A DNA stretch of 64,000 nt, taken from assembly GCF_000092285.1 (NCBI RefSeq), contig NC_014100.1:1488001-1552000 (forward strand). Direction: 5' to 3'. The stretch's first letter is position 1. Every line of letters starts with the position of its first letter. Positions 23,147 to 31,312 of this stretch are shown here, piece after piece. The stretch is from Caulobacter segnis ATCC 21756. GTDB taxonomy: Bacteria > Pseudomonadota > Alphaproteobacteria > Caulobacterales > Caulobacteraceae. Below the pieces are notes generated by a model. That model was not told the DNA's origin. It made no database searches and saw only the letters and a program-made list of their open reading frames with translations. Position numbers and translations under genes: made by a program.

Positions 23147-25720
23147 ATGACCCTTTCCGTGCTTCTTTACGGGCTGGCCGCCGCCGCGCTCGATCCTACC
23201 GCCGCCGCGACAGCGCCCGCGTCGCCCGCGTCTCCGGCCGTCGAGGAGCAGAAGCAAACGACCACGAAGGACGATGCTCCCAACGAGGTCGAAGGGCTGG
23301 TCATCCAGGCCGACCCTCGGGGCAAGGTCGAGGGCGACATCAAGCCCGAGATCGAGCTGAACGAAGCCGAGATCCAGAGCTTCGGCGCGACCAGCATCGG
23401 CGAACTGCTGACCATGCTGTCGCCCCAGACCACCAGCACGCGCGGCCGCGACAGCAGCAGCGGCCCTGTGCTTCTGGTCAATGGTCGCCGGATCTCCGGG
23501 TTCCAGGAGATCCAGGGCATTCCGCCCGAGGCGATCGAGCGTTTCCAGATCCTGCCCGAGGAGGTCGCGCTCAGCTACGGCTACAAGGCCGACCAGCGGG
23601 TCGTGAACATTATCCTCAAGAAGAACTACAACGCGCTGCAGACCCAGGCTTCGGCGACGGTGGCCACCGATGGCGGTCGAACCTCGCCGGCCGCGGGCGG
23701 CAATCGCGTCCATATCGACGGGGACAAGCGCTGGAACGTCGATGTCCAGCTTTCCCACGAGCCCTATCTGCTCGAGACCGACCGGAATATCGTCCGCGCG
23801 GCCAACGGCCTGCCCTACGATCTGACGGGCAATATCGCGGGCGTGGGCGGCGCGAGCATCGCCGACCTGTCCAGCTTGACGGGAAGCGCGGTGACCTACG
23901 CGGGAGTCCCAGGCTCGGCGCTGAGCGGTAAGGCCAGCCTTTCCGACTACGCTGGCCTGGCCAACACCTACAACACGGGCGACCTGACCCGAGACCGATC
24001 GCTGATCTCCCAATCCGACAAGGCGACCCTGCGCGGGGCCTATAGTCGCGATCTCAACAAGCAGACCCAGCTGACCATCAGCGGCAACCTGGAAGACACC
24101 AGCAGCCACGCCCTTTTGGGCCTGCCTGGCGTGACCTTCACCTTGCCGGCCGGCAGCCCGTTCTCGCCCTTCTCCCAGGCCGTGACCGGCTATCGCTACA
24201 TCGACGCGCCGGGTTCGTTGTCGAGGGACGTCGATACGCTGAGGACGCAGGTCAGCATGGCCGCCAACGGCCGCGTCAAGGACTGGCGTTGGAACCTGAC
24301 CGGCGACTTCGACCGCACGGCGACCGACACCACGACGGGTCGCGGACTGGACGCCTCGGCGTTCCAAGCCGCCGTCGCCGCGGGCGACCCGACCGTCAAT
24401 CCCTTCGGCGTAATCTCCTCGAGCCTCTACAAGACTCTCGCGGCCGACACCGCCCACTCGGTCTCGACCTCGGCCAGCGCCGAACTGGTGCTGAACGGGA
24501 ACCTGTTCCAGCTGCCGGCGGGCCCCTTGCAGACCACGTTCAAGGTCGGCGCCAACAGCAAGGGCCTGGATTCCAAGACGGTCCGCTCGGGCGTCACCAC
24601 GACGCGCGACATCACCCGCACGACGGAGAGCTTCCAGAGCAGTTTCAATCTGCCGCTGACCAGCACCCGTCAGGATTTCCTGGCCAAGGCCGGCGATCTC
24701 TCGTTGAACTTCAATCTCGGCTATGAAGACCTGTCGGACCTCGGCGGCCTGACCACGCTCGGTGGCGGCCTGAACTGGTCGCCGATGAAGAAGGTCAGCT
24801 TCATCGCCAGCTACACCGACGAGCAGGGCGCGCCGACGACCAACCAGATCAATGATCCGGTGGTGGTGACGCCCAACGTCTCGGTATTCGACTTCTCTAC
24901 CGGTCAGACGGTCCTCGTCACCCGCACCGACGGCGGCAACGCCTCGCTGCGCAACGACAACCGGCAGGTCCAGAAGTTTGGCGTGAACTACAAGCCGTTC
25001 GAGAAGATCGAGCTGACGTTCAACGCCACCTACACCCACGCCGAGACCAAGAACATGATCTCGGCGTTTCCGGCCATCACGCCGGACCTGGAGGCGGCCT
25101 TCCCTGAGCGCTTCACGCGAGACGCCACCGGCCGGTTGACCGCGATCGACGCGCGCCCGGTGAACTTCGCCAGCGCCGAGAGCGAGAACGTCCGCTGGGG
25201 CTTCAACCTGTTCAAACCTATCGGGCAGCCGACCGCCGGCGCGGCGGGCGGCTTTGGCGGTGGGCGCCTGGGCGGCGGTGGGCCCGGCGGCGGGGGCATG
25301 CGCTTTGGCGGCCCGCCCGGCGGCGGTCCGGGCGGCCCCGGCGGTCCCGGCGGTCCGCCTCCGGGCCTGATGCGTCCGGGCCAGGGCATGTTCCAGCTTT
25401 CGGTCTACCATACCTGGCGGCTGACCGACGAAGTGACCATCCGCAAGGGCTTGGCGGCGCTGGATCAATTGGACGGATCGGCGATCAATTCGCGCACCGG
25501 TCAGGCCCGGCACGAGGTCCAGATCCAGGGCGGCTATTTCAAGGACGGCCTGGGCATGCGCTTCAGCGGAACCTGGAAGGACTCGACCTGGGTGAACGGC
25601 GGCTCCACCGGCGGCCAGACGCTGTACTTCTCGGATCTGGCGACGGTGGGCGTGAACTTCTTCGCCAACTTCAGCGTCCCCGCGCGCGGAAAAAGGCGGT
25701 GGATCGCTTCCCGATCCTAA
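23147..25720 (+). CDS. TonB-dependent outer-membrane receptor, frameshifted near its end
   Basis: As read, 857 residues; intact it would be 908. After a signal-like start (TLSVLLYGLAAAALD) comes a plug domain: VIQADPRGKVEGDIKPEIELNEAE, then SFGATSIGELLTML, PVLLVNGRRISGFQEIQGIPPEAIERFQIL and GYKADQRVVNIILKKN. A beta-barrel with many alternating aromatic/polar strands follows. A Gly/Pro-rich block (about residues 700-745, FGGGRLGGGGPGGGG and GGPGGPGGPPPGL) interrupts the barrel. The frame fails at the A5 run 25690-25694; adding one A restores KKAVDRFPILKGAQVSLNFDNILDAKQ. Substrate unknown. A receptor without its last strands would not insert properly. Confidence 0.85.
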   Translation: MTLSVLLYGLAAAALDPTAAATAPASPASPAVEEQKQTTTKDDAPNEVEGLVIQADPRGKVEGDIKPEIELNEAEIQSFGATSIGELLTMLSPQTTSTRGRDSSSGPVLLVNGRRISGFQEIQGIPPEAIERFQILPEEVALSYGYKADQRVVNIILKKNYNALQTQASATVATDGGRTSPAAGGNRVHIDGDKRWNVDVQLSHEPYLLETDRNIVRAANGLPYDLTGNIAGVGGASIADLSSLTGSAVTYAGVPGSALSGKASLSDYAGLANTYNTGDLTRDRSLISQSDKATLRGAYSRDLNKQTQLTISGNLEDTSSHALLGLPGVTFTLPAGSPFSPFSQAVTGYRYIDAPGSLSRDVDTLRTQVSMAANGRVKDWRWNLTGDFDRTATDTTTGRGLDASAFQAAVAAGDPTVNPFGVISSSLYKTLAADTAHSVSTSASAELVLNGNLFQLPAGPLQTTFKVGANSKGLDSKTVRSGVTTTRDITRTTESFQSSFNLPLTSTRQDFLAKAGDLSLNFNLGYEDLSDLGGLTTLGGGLNWSPMKKVSFIASYTDEQGAPTTNQINDPVVVTPNVSVFDFSTGQTVLVTRTDGGNASLRNDNRQVQKFGVNYKPFEKIELTFNATYTHAETKNMISAFPAITPDLEAAFPERFTRDATGRLTAIDARPVNFASAESENVRWGFNLFKPIGQPTAGAAGGFGGGRLGGGGPGGGGMRFGGPPGGGPGGPGGPGGPPPGLMRPGQGMFQLSVYHTWRLTDEVTIRKGLAALDQLDGSAINSRTGQARHEVQIQGGYFKDGLGMRFSGTWKDSTWVNGGSTGGQTLYFSDLATVGVNFFANFSVPARGKRRWIASRS

Positions 25721-25872
25721 AGGGCGCGCAGGTGTCGCTGAACTTCGACAACATCCTTGACGCCAAGCAGACGGTTCGAGACCAGAACGGCAAAACGCCG
25801 CAGGCCTACCAGCGCGATTACTTGGATCCGCTGGGCCGTACGGTGCGTATCGGCTTCCGAAAACTGCTCTAG
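25693..25872 (+). pseudogene. Displaced C-terminal end of the TonB-dependent receptor
   Basis: This frame reads KAVDRFPILKGAQVSLNFDN followed by ILDAKQTVRDQNGKTPQAYQ and RDYLDPLGRTVRIGFRKLL. NILDAKQ and RDYLDPLGRTVRIGFRK are the typical closing strands of TonB-dependent receptors, ending with a large residue. It has no start or ribosome site and joins the upstream frame if one A is added to the A5 run. Sequencing error in the homopolymer is the simplest explanation; a natural lesion is possible. Confidence 0.85.
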
Positions 25873-25972
25873 GGGGCGCGAACGACAGATGACCGGCGTC
25901 TCAACACGTCCTTAAGCTGTCTGTCGCACCCTGGTGTTCTGGGCGGCTGATTTGGCCGGGTCGGAGGTCGTC

Positions 25973-26359
25973 ATGTCCATCATGACATCCAGTACGCGCC
26001 GCGCGGGCGACCATTTCGAACCTACGGATACGGACCCGCAGGTCCAACGTCGCATGCGTGGCTATCTCGAACAGATCGACTACACCGCCTTCGCCTCGAA
26101 CAAGGCGGTTCTGTCCGTTTCCCTTCCGCGAGTAGAGGGCGAGCAATTCCAGCGCCTCGCCGTCGCAGCCTCGACCGCGCGGGCGCGTTGGGTGTCGGAA
26201 GCCGTGGCGATGGCCGACGCCGGGCACACGCTGTCGGAGGCCCAGGTGGCCCGGCTGCACCACCTGCGCTCCGCCTACGAGGAACTGACCTCGGTCTACG
26301 AAGCCATGCGCCGCATGGTCGAGCGCGGCTACGTCGCCTACCGGCCGATCCCGGCATAA
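25973..26359 (+). CDS. Hypothetical protein upstream of the GIY-YIG gene (128 aa)
   Basis: I do not recognise this protein. It is soluble, mixed alpha-helical: MTSSTRRAGDHFEPTDTDPQ, then VQRRMRGYLEQIDYTAFASNKAVLSVSLPRVEGEQF, and a helical C-terminal half (RARWVSEAVAMADAGHTLSEAQVARLHHLRSAYEELTSVYEAMRRM). No Cys, no membrane segment. The start at 25973 has GGAGG about six bases upstream (25963-25967); an in-frame ATG at 25982 is an alternative. It precedes the palindromic region before the GIY-YIG/DUF2239 pair. Confidence 0.6.
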   Translation: MSIMTSSTRRAGDHFEPTDTDPQVQRRMRGYLEQIDYTAFASNKAVLSVSLPRVEGEQFQRLAVAASTARARWVSEAVAMADAGHTLSEAQVARLHHLRSAYEELTSVYEAMRRMVERGYVAYRPIPA

Positions 26360-26365
26360 TTTCTT

Positions 26366-26397
26366 CCGGGTAATATTGACTCGGGTTATTATCCGGG
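26366..26397 (+). promoter_or_regulatory. Inverted repeat (possible operator) before the GIY-YIG gene
   Basis: CCGGGTAATA (26366-26375) and TATTATCCGG (26387-26396) form an inverted repeat with one mismatch and an 11-base spacer containing TTGAC. It is AT-rich compared with its surroundings. It lies 25 bases before the GIY-YIG start, in promoter position. Binding protein unknown. Confidence 0.5.
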
Positions 26398-26421
26398 TAG
26401 AAGTGCGTCCAGGAGGCGATC

Positions 26422-26757
26422 ATGTCCGGACGCAAGGCGCTGTTGCGCGCATACAAGGAACGCAAGGTGGAGGCGGGGGTCTACGCCGTCCGCTGTCTGG
26501 CCAGCGGCGAGGTGTGGGTCGGCGCGACACCGGACCTCTCGACGCGCCAGAGCGGCGTGTGGTTCAGCCTGCGTCAAGGATCGCACCGCGAGCCGACCTT
26601 GCAGGCGGCCTGGAACGCCCACGGCGCCGACGCCTTCGCCTTCGAGCCGATCGAAACCATCGACGCCGAGGGGCTGGACGCCTTTGGCCGCGCCAGCCGC
26701 TTGAAGGACCGCCGCGCCCATTGGATCGGAACGCTCAGCGCCCGGGGGCTGAACTGA
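26422..26757 (+). CDS. GIY-YIG nuclease family protein
   Basis: A 111-residue protein. GVYAVRCLASGEVWVGATPDLSTRQ (residues ~19-43) corresponds to the GIY...YIG core with substitutions (GVY / WVG), followed by a helix and the pattern TLQAAWNAHGADAFAFEPIET. Active GIY-YIG enzymes need Tyr, Arg and a distal Glu; E78-like residues are present, but the second motif is degenerate, so activity is uncertain. Its stop codon overlaps the DUF2239 ATG (TGATG), so the two are translationally coupled. RBS AGGAGG at 26411-26416. Confidence 0.75.
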   Translation: MSGRKALLRAYKERKVEAGVYAVRCLASGEVWVGATPDLSTRQSGVWFSLRQGSHREPTLQAAWNAHGADAFAFEPIETIDAEGLDAFGRASRLKDRRAHWIGTLSARGLN

Positions 26758-27344
26758 TGGAAGAGCGCTATGTCGTTTTCCGCGGCCATGACCGCGTGGC
26801 GGTCGGAACGCGCTTGGAGGCCGCCTTGGCGGCGAGGGCGTTGGCCGACGCGGCTGGGGTGCTGGTCTTTGGTCCAGATGGCCGCGTCGTCGACCTTGAC
26901 CTGAGCGGAAGCCCAGAGGACATCGCGGTCCGCCTGGCCCCGGTGGAGGCTCCGCGTGGGAGAGGCCGGCCCAAGCTGGGCGTGGTCGCGCGGGAGGTCA
27001 CCCTGCTGCCCCGCCATTGGGATTGGCTGGCCAGCCAGCCCGGCGGCGCCTCGGTGGCGTTGCGCAAACTGGTCGAGGCCGCCAGCCGCGCCGCGGACGG
27101 GCCGGATCGCATCCGGAAGGCTCGCGAGGTCGCCTACCGCTTCGCGTCGGCCATGGCGGGAGATCTCCCGGGTTTCGAGGAGGCGATGCGCGCCTTGTTC
27201 GCGGGCGACGACAAGAGCTTCGGGAGTCGGATCGACGCCTGGCCGGCCGACGTCGCGGCCCAGATGCGGACCTACGCTGCCGAAGCCTTCGCGTCCGATC
27301 AGCCCGCGGACTTGGCCAGCACCTCGGCGAGCAGCGCAGAATAG
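26757..27344 (+). CDS. DUF2239 family protein
   Basis: A 195-residue protein. RGRGRPKLGVVAREVTLLPRHWDWLASQPGG (about residues 67-98), then LRKLVEAA and AMAGDLPGFEEAMRALFAGD match DUF2239. The N-terminal segment (FRGHDRVAVGTRLEAALAAR, VLVFGPDGRVVDLDLSGSP) is also typical. The AREVTLLPRHWDWL stretch resembles the ribbon-helix-helix-like 'GRP...V.L...HW.WL' motif of putative DNA-binding proteins. Function unknown. It is coupled to the GIY-YIG gene, and the last 46 bases overlap the convergent ThuA-like gene. Confidence 0.75.
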   Translation: MEERYVVFRGHDRVAVGTRLEAALAARALADAAGVLVFGPDGRVVDLDLSGSPEDIAVRLAPVEAPRGRGRPKLGVVAREVTLLPRHWDWLASQPGGASVALRKLVEAASRAADGPDRIRKAREVAYRFASAMAGDLPGFEEAMRALFAGDDKSFGSRIDAWPADVAAQMRTYAAEAFASDQPADLASTSASSAE

Positions 27345-28342
27345 GCCGCGTCGAACGGCGCGCGATCGCTGTCGGGCTTCATCGGCCACAGGGGGCGCAG
27401 CGCCGCCGCGCGCGCCGCCGCCTCGCGCAGCCATGCAGCATCGGCCTTGGCCAGCCGCGCGGCCCGCTGATCGATCTCAGTCGGCGAGTGTCCCGCATAG
27501 GCCAGCAGGGAGCGCAGGGCCCACAGCGCCTGCTCGTCGGGATTGGGCTTGGCGGCGCCGGGCAGGCGGCCGGCCGTCCAGCGCACGGCGTCGACGATCT
27601 GCCGGCGATAGCGCGGATCGTCCCACGTGCTCGGGGTATGGCCGAGGTTGGTGTAGAACAGCCGCCCTTGGCCGATCTGGCGCGTCCAGGTGATCGGCAC
27701 GAACCAGGGGCGCTTCAGGGGTATGTCGCCGAAGTCCAACGCCTGCAGCACGCGCACCTTGGCCGGATCGTAGTCGGCGTACTGGTAGATTTCCTCGGCG
27801 TAGGCGAAGCGGCGCGGCCAGGCCTGGTTCATCGGCTCCTTGGCGCCGCCCAAGGCCTGGACGGTGATCGGCGTGCCCTGCGTCCAGGGGTGGCCGCCGA
27901 ACTTGCCGTTGATGAAGGCGGTGTAGGTCTCGCCGGGGCCGTCATAGGTCCAGCCGGTGTCGGTGGCGCTGTGCAGGCCGACAAAGCCGCCCCGGCGGCT
28001 CTTGATCCAGTCCTGGATGGCGGCCCAGGTCGCCGGGGCGATCGGCAAGGCGCCGGTCGTGTAGAACACCAGGACGTCGATGTCTTTCAGCGTCTGCGGC
28101 GTGATCGTGCTGGCGTCACGGGTCGAGCGGACCGTGAACGCGCCTGAGCGCGCCCCGATCTCGGCCATGGCGATCTCGGACAAGGTGGGGCCATTGCTGG
28201 TCTTCGGCGGCATGACCGGGGCATGCACGAAGCCGACGGATTGATCGAGATAGAGCACCCGGACCTTGCCGCCCTTGGGCGCGGCCAGGGCGGGGAACGC
28301 GAACGCGAGAAGCGTCGCGATCAGAACAAGCAAGCGCGTCAT
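27299..28342 (-). CDS. Exported ThuA-like protein
   Basis: A 347-residue protein with a signal peptide (MTRLLVLIATLLAFAFPALA). The ThuA/trehalose-utilisation-type fold (glutamine amidotransferase-like) is seen in DQSVGFVHAPVMPP, LKDIDVLVFYTTGALPI, WIKSRRGGFVGLHSATDTG, FGGHPWTQGTPITVQ and PWFVPITWTRQIGQGRLFYTNLGHTPSTW. The C-terminal 90 residues are a helical extension. Many members are linked to sugar metabolism, but no sugar gene is adjacent. The VOC gene is 7 bases upstream on the same strand. Confidence 0.8.
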   Translation of the reverse strand: MTRLLVLIATLLAFAFPALAAPKGGKVRVLYLDQSVGFVHAPVMPPKTSNGPTLSEIAMAEIGARSGAFTVRSTRDASTITPQTLKDIDVLVFYTTGALPIAPATWAAIQDWIKSRRGGFVGLHSATDTGWTYDGPGETYTAFINGKFGGHPWTQGTPITVQALGGAKEPMNQAWPRRFAYAEEIYQYADYDPAKVRVLQALDFGDIPLKRPWFVPITWTRQIGQGRLFYTNLGHTPSTWDDPRYRRQIVDAVRWTAGRLPGAAKPNPDEQALWALRSLLAYAGHSPTEIDQRAARLAKADAAWLREAAARAAALRPLWPMKPDSDRAPFDAAYSALLAEVLAKSAG

Positions 28343-28349
28343 ACGGTCT

Positions 28350-28736
28350 TCAAGCCCCCGGCTGCAGAAGGTCCCAACGGTTCCCGTGGAGATCCTCGAA
28401 CACCGCGACCGTACCGTAGGCTTCGTGGCGCGGTTCTTCCAAGAACTTCACGCCGGCGGCGCTCATCCGGGCGTGATCGCCGGCGAAGTCGTCGGTGTGC
28501 AGGAACAGCCAGACGCGGCCGCCGCCTTGGCGGCCGATCGCCTCGGCTTGATCGCCGCTGGCCCGGGCGAGCAGGAAATTCGTCCCGTCGGAGCCCGGAG
28601 ACACGACCACCCACCGCTTGCCGCCTCCCATGTCGGTGTTCTCGACCAGGTCGAAGCCCAGCTTGCCGACATAGAAGGCGATGGCCTCGTCATAGTCGGC
28701 GACGAGCAGGGACACGAGAGCGACGCGGCGGGCCAT
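28350..28736 (-). CDS. VOC (glyoxalase-like) protein
   Basis: A 128-residue single-domain VOC protein: ARRVALVSLLVADYDEAIAFYVGKLGFDLVENT at the N-terminus, RWVVVSPG in the middle, GRVWLFLHTDDFAGDHARM and FLEEPRHEAYGTVAVFEDLHGNRWDLLQP at the end. The final E/H pattern fits the metal-binding VOC fold. Members include bleomycin resistance and ring-cleavage proteins; specific activity is unknown. First gene of a pair with the ThuA-like gene. Confidence 0.82.
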   Translation of the reverse strand: MARRVALVSLLVADYDEAIAFYVGKLGFDLVENTDMGGGKRWVVVSPGSDGTNFLLARASGDQAEAIGRQGGGRVWLFLHTDDFAGDHARMSAAGVKFLEEPRHEAYGTVAVFEDLHGNRWDLLQPGA

Positions 28737-28779
28737 GGGCGACTCCTTGAACAGGAGTCGCTCTTAGCACGTGGCCGGG

Positions 28780-29787
28780 TCAGCCGCCGCTGTAGCCGCC
28801 GATGATCGGCAGGATCTCGCCGGTGATGTAGCTGGAGGTCTGGGGGGAGGCCAGGAAGACGTAGGCGGGCGCGATCTCCTCGGGTTGGGCCGGGCGCTTC
28901 ATCGGCGTCTGGCTCCCAAACTTGGCGACCTGCGGTCCGAGTTTGTCCGCCGGGTTCAGCGGCGTCCACACCGGCCCGGGCGCGACCGCGTTCACGCGAA
29001 TGCCCTTGTCGACGAGATGCGTCGCCAGCGAGCGGGTGAAGGCGTGGATGCCGCCCTTGGTCATCGAGTAGTCGAGCAGATCCTTGTTGCCCATGAGGCC
29101 GGTGACCGATCCGGTGTTGATGATCGCGCCGCCCTTGGGCAGGTGCTTCACCGCCGCCTTGGCCATGTGGAAATAGCCATAGAGGTTGGTCTTCAGCGTG
29201 CGGTCGAAGTGCTCCTCGGTCAGGTCCTCGAAGTCGGTGACATGCTCCTGGAAGGCGGCGTTGTTGACCAGCACGTCGAGCCGGCCGAACGCCTCCACGG
29301 TTTTTTCGACGGCGGCCTGCGCGTAGGCGGGATCGGCGACGTCGCCGGGCAGCAGGATGGCGCGACGGCCCTCCATCTCGACGGCCATGCGGGTCTGTTC
29401 GGCGTCGCGCTCCTCGCTCAGATAGGCGATGGCGACGTCCGCGCCTTCGCGCGCGAACAGCACCGCCACGGCGCGGCCGATGCCGCTGTCGGCGCCTGTG
29501 ATAAGGGCGACCATGCCCGCGAGCTTGCCCGAGCCCTTGTAGAAGGGGGCGTCGTACATCGGCGGGGGATCCAGCCGGTGCTCGTCGCCGGGCTTGCTCT
29601 GGTGCTGCTCGGGGAAGGGTGGCGCGGGGTAGGGGCGCGCGCCCGCCTGCATGGCCTCGGACTTCTCCTCGTCCTTCGGCTGGAAGGAGCGTTCCTCCTT
29701 GGTGTCCAGCGGCGCTTGAATGGCGCGTTCGGCCTCGGCGGCGCGTTCGCCGGCCTGTTCGAATTCGGGCGTTTGGGTCTCGGCCAT
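28780..29787 (-). CDS. Short-chain dehydrogenase/reductase, YghA/stress type
   Basis: A 335-residue SDR with a ~75-residue N-terminal extension rich in Glu, Pro and Ala (ETQTPEFEQAGERAAEAERA). TGADSGIGRAVAVLFAREGA (cofactor loop TGxxxGIG), NNAAFQEH (NNAG-like), TGSVTGLMGN and YSMTKGGIHAFTRSLA (Tyr/Lys catalytic pair) are present, followed by NAVAPGPVWTPL and SSYITGEILPIIGGYSGG. It resembles YghA/YhdF-like oxidoreductases often in general stress regulons. ATG 29787 is chosen for GGAGG upstream. A candidate SigT-type promoter lies in the divergent gap. Confidence 0.85.
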   Translation of the reverse strand: MAETQTPEFEQAGERAAEAERAIQAPLDTKEERSFQPKDEEKSEAMQAGARPYPAPPFPEQHQSKPGDEHRLDPPPMYDAPFYKGSGKLAGMVALITGADSGIGRAVAVLFAREGADVAIAYLSEERDAEQTRMAVEMEGRRAILLPGDVADPAYAQAAVEKTVEAFGRLDVLVNNAAFQEHVTDFEDLTEEHFDRTLKTNLYGYFHMAKAAVKHLPKGGAIINTGSVTGLMGNKDLLDYSMTKGGIHAFTRSLATHLVDKGIRVNAVAPGPVWTPLNPADKLGPQVAKFGSQTPMKRPAQPEEIAPAYVFLASPQTSSYITGEILPIIGGYSGG

Positions 29788-29812
29788 GGATGCCTCCTGG
29801 GGTGAGCCCGGA

Positions 29813-29858
29813 AAACCACTGGCGGGGCGCGATGTTCCAACCGCTGCCGAAAGCGGTT
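29813..29858 (-). promoter_or_regulatory. Candidate SigT (EcfG)-type promoter and palindrome upstream of the SDR gene
   Basis: On the minus strand GGAAC (29834-29838) is followed after 16 bases by GGTT (29814-29817). This fits the EcfG/SigT consensus GGAAC-N16/17-CGTT apart from the first base of the -10. An inverted repeat AACCGCT GCCGAA AGCGGTT (29839-29858) lies just upstream of the -35. Inferred from pattern; no transcription start known. Confidence 0.5.
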
Positions 29859-29914
29859 GCCCGAGAAGGGGGCTTAAGCCACCTTGCGCGCCTTCTTTGA
29901 CATTGGTGACTTCG

Positions 29915-31312
29915 ATGCCGCGCGACGCGGCCGGAACGGCGCTCCCTCCCGAGCGGCCGCGCGGCCCCATTCTGACCGATCTGATCGAACTGCTCCGTCT
30001 TGCGGGGCCGGTCGTCCTGTCGCGTCTGGGCATCATGGTCATGGGCCTGACGGACGCGATCGTCGTCGGCCACTACTCGGCCCAGCAACTGGGCTTCCAC
30101 GCCATGGCCTGGGCGCCGTCGTCGATCTTCGTGACCATGAACGTCGGCCTGCTGGTCGGCGTGCAGGTGATGACCGCGCGCGCCATCGGGGCCGGCAAGC
30201 GGCACGAAACCGGCGCGGTGCTGCGGAGGGGGCTGACCTACAGTCTCTGGCTGGGCCTGGGCGGCATGGCGCTGCAAGCGCTGCTGGGACCGCTGTTCCT
30301 GCATAGCCTGGGCCTGAAGGACGGCCTGGCCGACGGCGCGACCTTGCCTTTGATCGTCTTCGCCCTGTCTTTGCCGCTCTACTCGGTGTCCGTGGTGCTG
30401 ACCTTCTGGCTGGAGGGGCTGGCGCGGCCGACGCCGGGCGCGGTGATGATGTGGTTGGCCAACCTCGTGAACCTGGCCGCCAACCTGCTGCTCGTGCCTG
30501 GGACGTTCGGCCTTCCGGCGTTGGGGGCCACCGGTGGAGCGTGGTCGACCTTCGCCGCCCGATTGGCGCTTTTGGTCGCCTTGGCGATCTATGTGCTGCG
30601 CATGAGGGAGGCGCGAGACCTGGGCGTCTTCGACAAGCCCGCGCGCGATCGTCCCGCCGAGATCGAGCAGCGCCGGATCGGCTATGGCGCCGGCGCGTCG
30701 AACTTCTTCGAGGTCTCGGCCTTCGCCGGCATGAACCTGGTGGCGGGCTGGATCGGCGCCCTGGCCGTCGCGGCCTGGGCGGTGGTGCTGAACGTCTCGG
30801 CGGTCATCTTCATGGTGCCGCTGGGCGTGGCCTCGGCCACGGCGGTTCTCGTCGGGCGAGCCTATGGCGCGCGTGACCCCGCGGGCATGACCCGCGCGGG
30901 CTGGATCGCCTTCGCCGTGATCGCGGTGATCGGCGTGATCGCCGGCCTGCTGCTCTATCCGACAAGGCACTGGGTGGCCCTGGCCTATACGACCGATCCG
31001 GCGGCGCTGGAGCTGATCCTGCCCGCCCTAGTCCTGACCTGCTTCTTCCTGGCCCCCGACGCGGTGCAGGTCGTGGCGGCCCAGGCGCTGCGGGCGCGGG
31101 GGGAAGTCTGGGTTCCGACCATCACCCACCTGATCAGCTACGCGCTGGTCATGGGGCCGCTGGCCTGGTGGCTGGCGATCCCGCGCGGCATGGGCCTGAA
31201 TGGCGTGGTGCTGTCGGTGATCGCCACCAGCTTCCTGGCGGCCGGCTTCCTGCTGGCGCGGTTCAGGATCCTGGACCTGCGGGACCGCAAGCTGGCGAAC
31301 GAGGGCGCTTAG
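29915..31312 (+). CDS. MATE family efflux transporter
   Basis: A 465-residue polytopic protein with about twelve hydrophobic segments. MATE repeats are visible: LIELLRLAGPVVLSRLGIMVMGLTDAIVVGHYSAQQLG in the first half and GYGAGASNFFEVSAFAGMNLVAGWIGALAVAAW in the second, each followed by a V.MVPLGVASATAVLVGRAYGARD-like stretch. MATE pumps export cationic drugs or metabolites using H+ or Na+. ATG 29915 is chosen because upstream in-frame sequence has no membrane character. It is divergent from the stress-type SDR; the product ends four bases past the convergent gene's stop. Confidence 0.9.
   Translation: MPRDAAGTALPPERPRGPILTDLIELLRLAGPVVLSRLGIMVMGLTDAIVVGHYSAQQLGFHAMAWAPSSIFVTMNVGLLVGVQVMTARAIGAGKRHETGAVLRRGLTYSLWLGLGGMALQALLGPLFLHSLGLKDGLADGATLPLIVFALSLPLYSVSVVLTFWLEGLARPTPGAVMMWLANLVNLAANLLLVPGTFGLPALGATGGAWSTFAARLALLVALAIYVLRMREARDLGVFDKPARDRPAEIEQRRIGYGAGASNFFEVSAFAGMNLVAGWIGALAVAAWAVVLNVSAVIFMVPLGVASATAVLVGRAYGARDPAGMTRAGWIAFAVIAVIGVIAGLLLYPTRHWVALAYTTDPAALELILPALVLTCFFLAPDAVQVVAAQALRARGEVWVPTITHLISYALVMGPLAWWLAIPRGMGLNGVVLSVIATSFLAAGFLLARFRILDLRDRKLANEGA

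Noticed and set aside
26422..26757. Homing endonuclease or mobile intron for the GIY-YIG gene
   Set aside because: No intron structure, interrupted gene or flanking repeats; it is coupled to DUF2239 instead.
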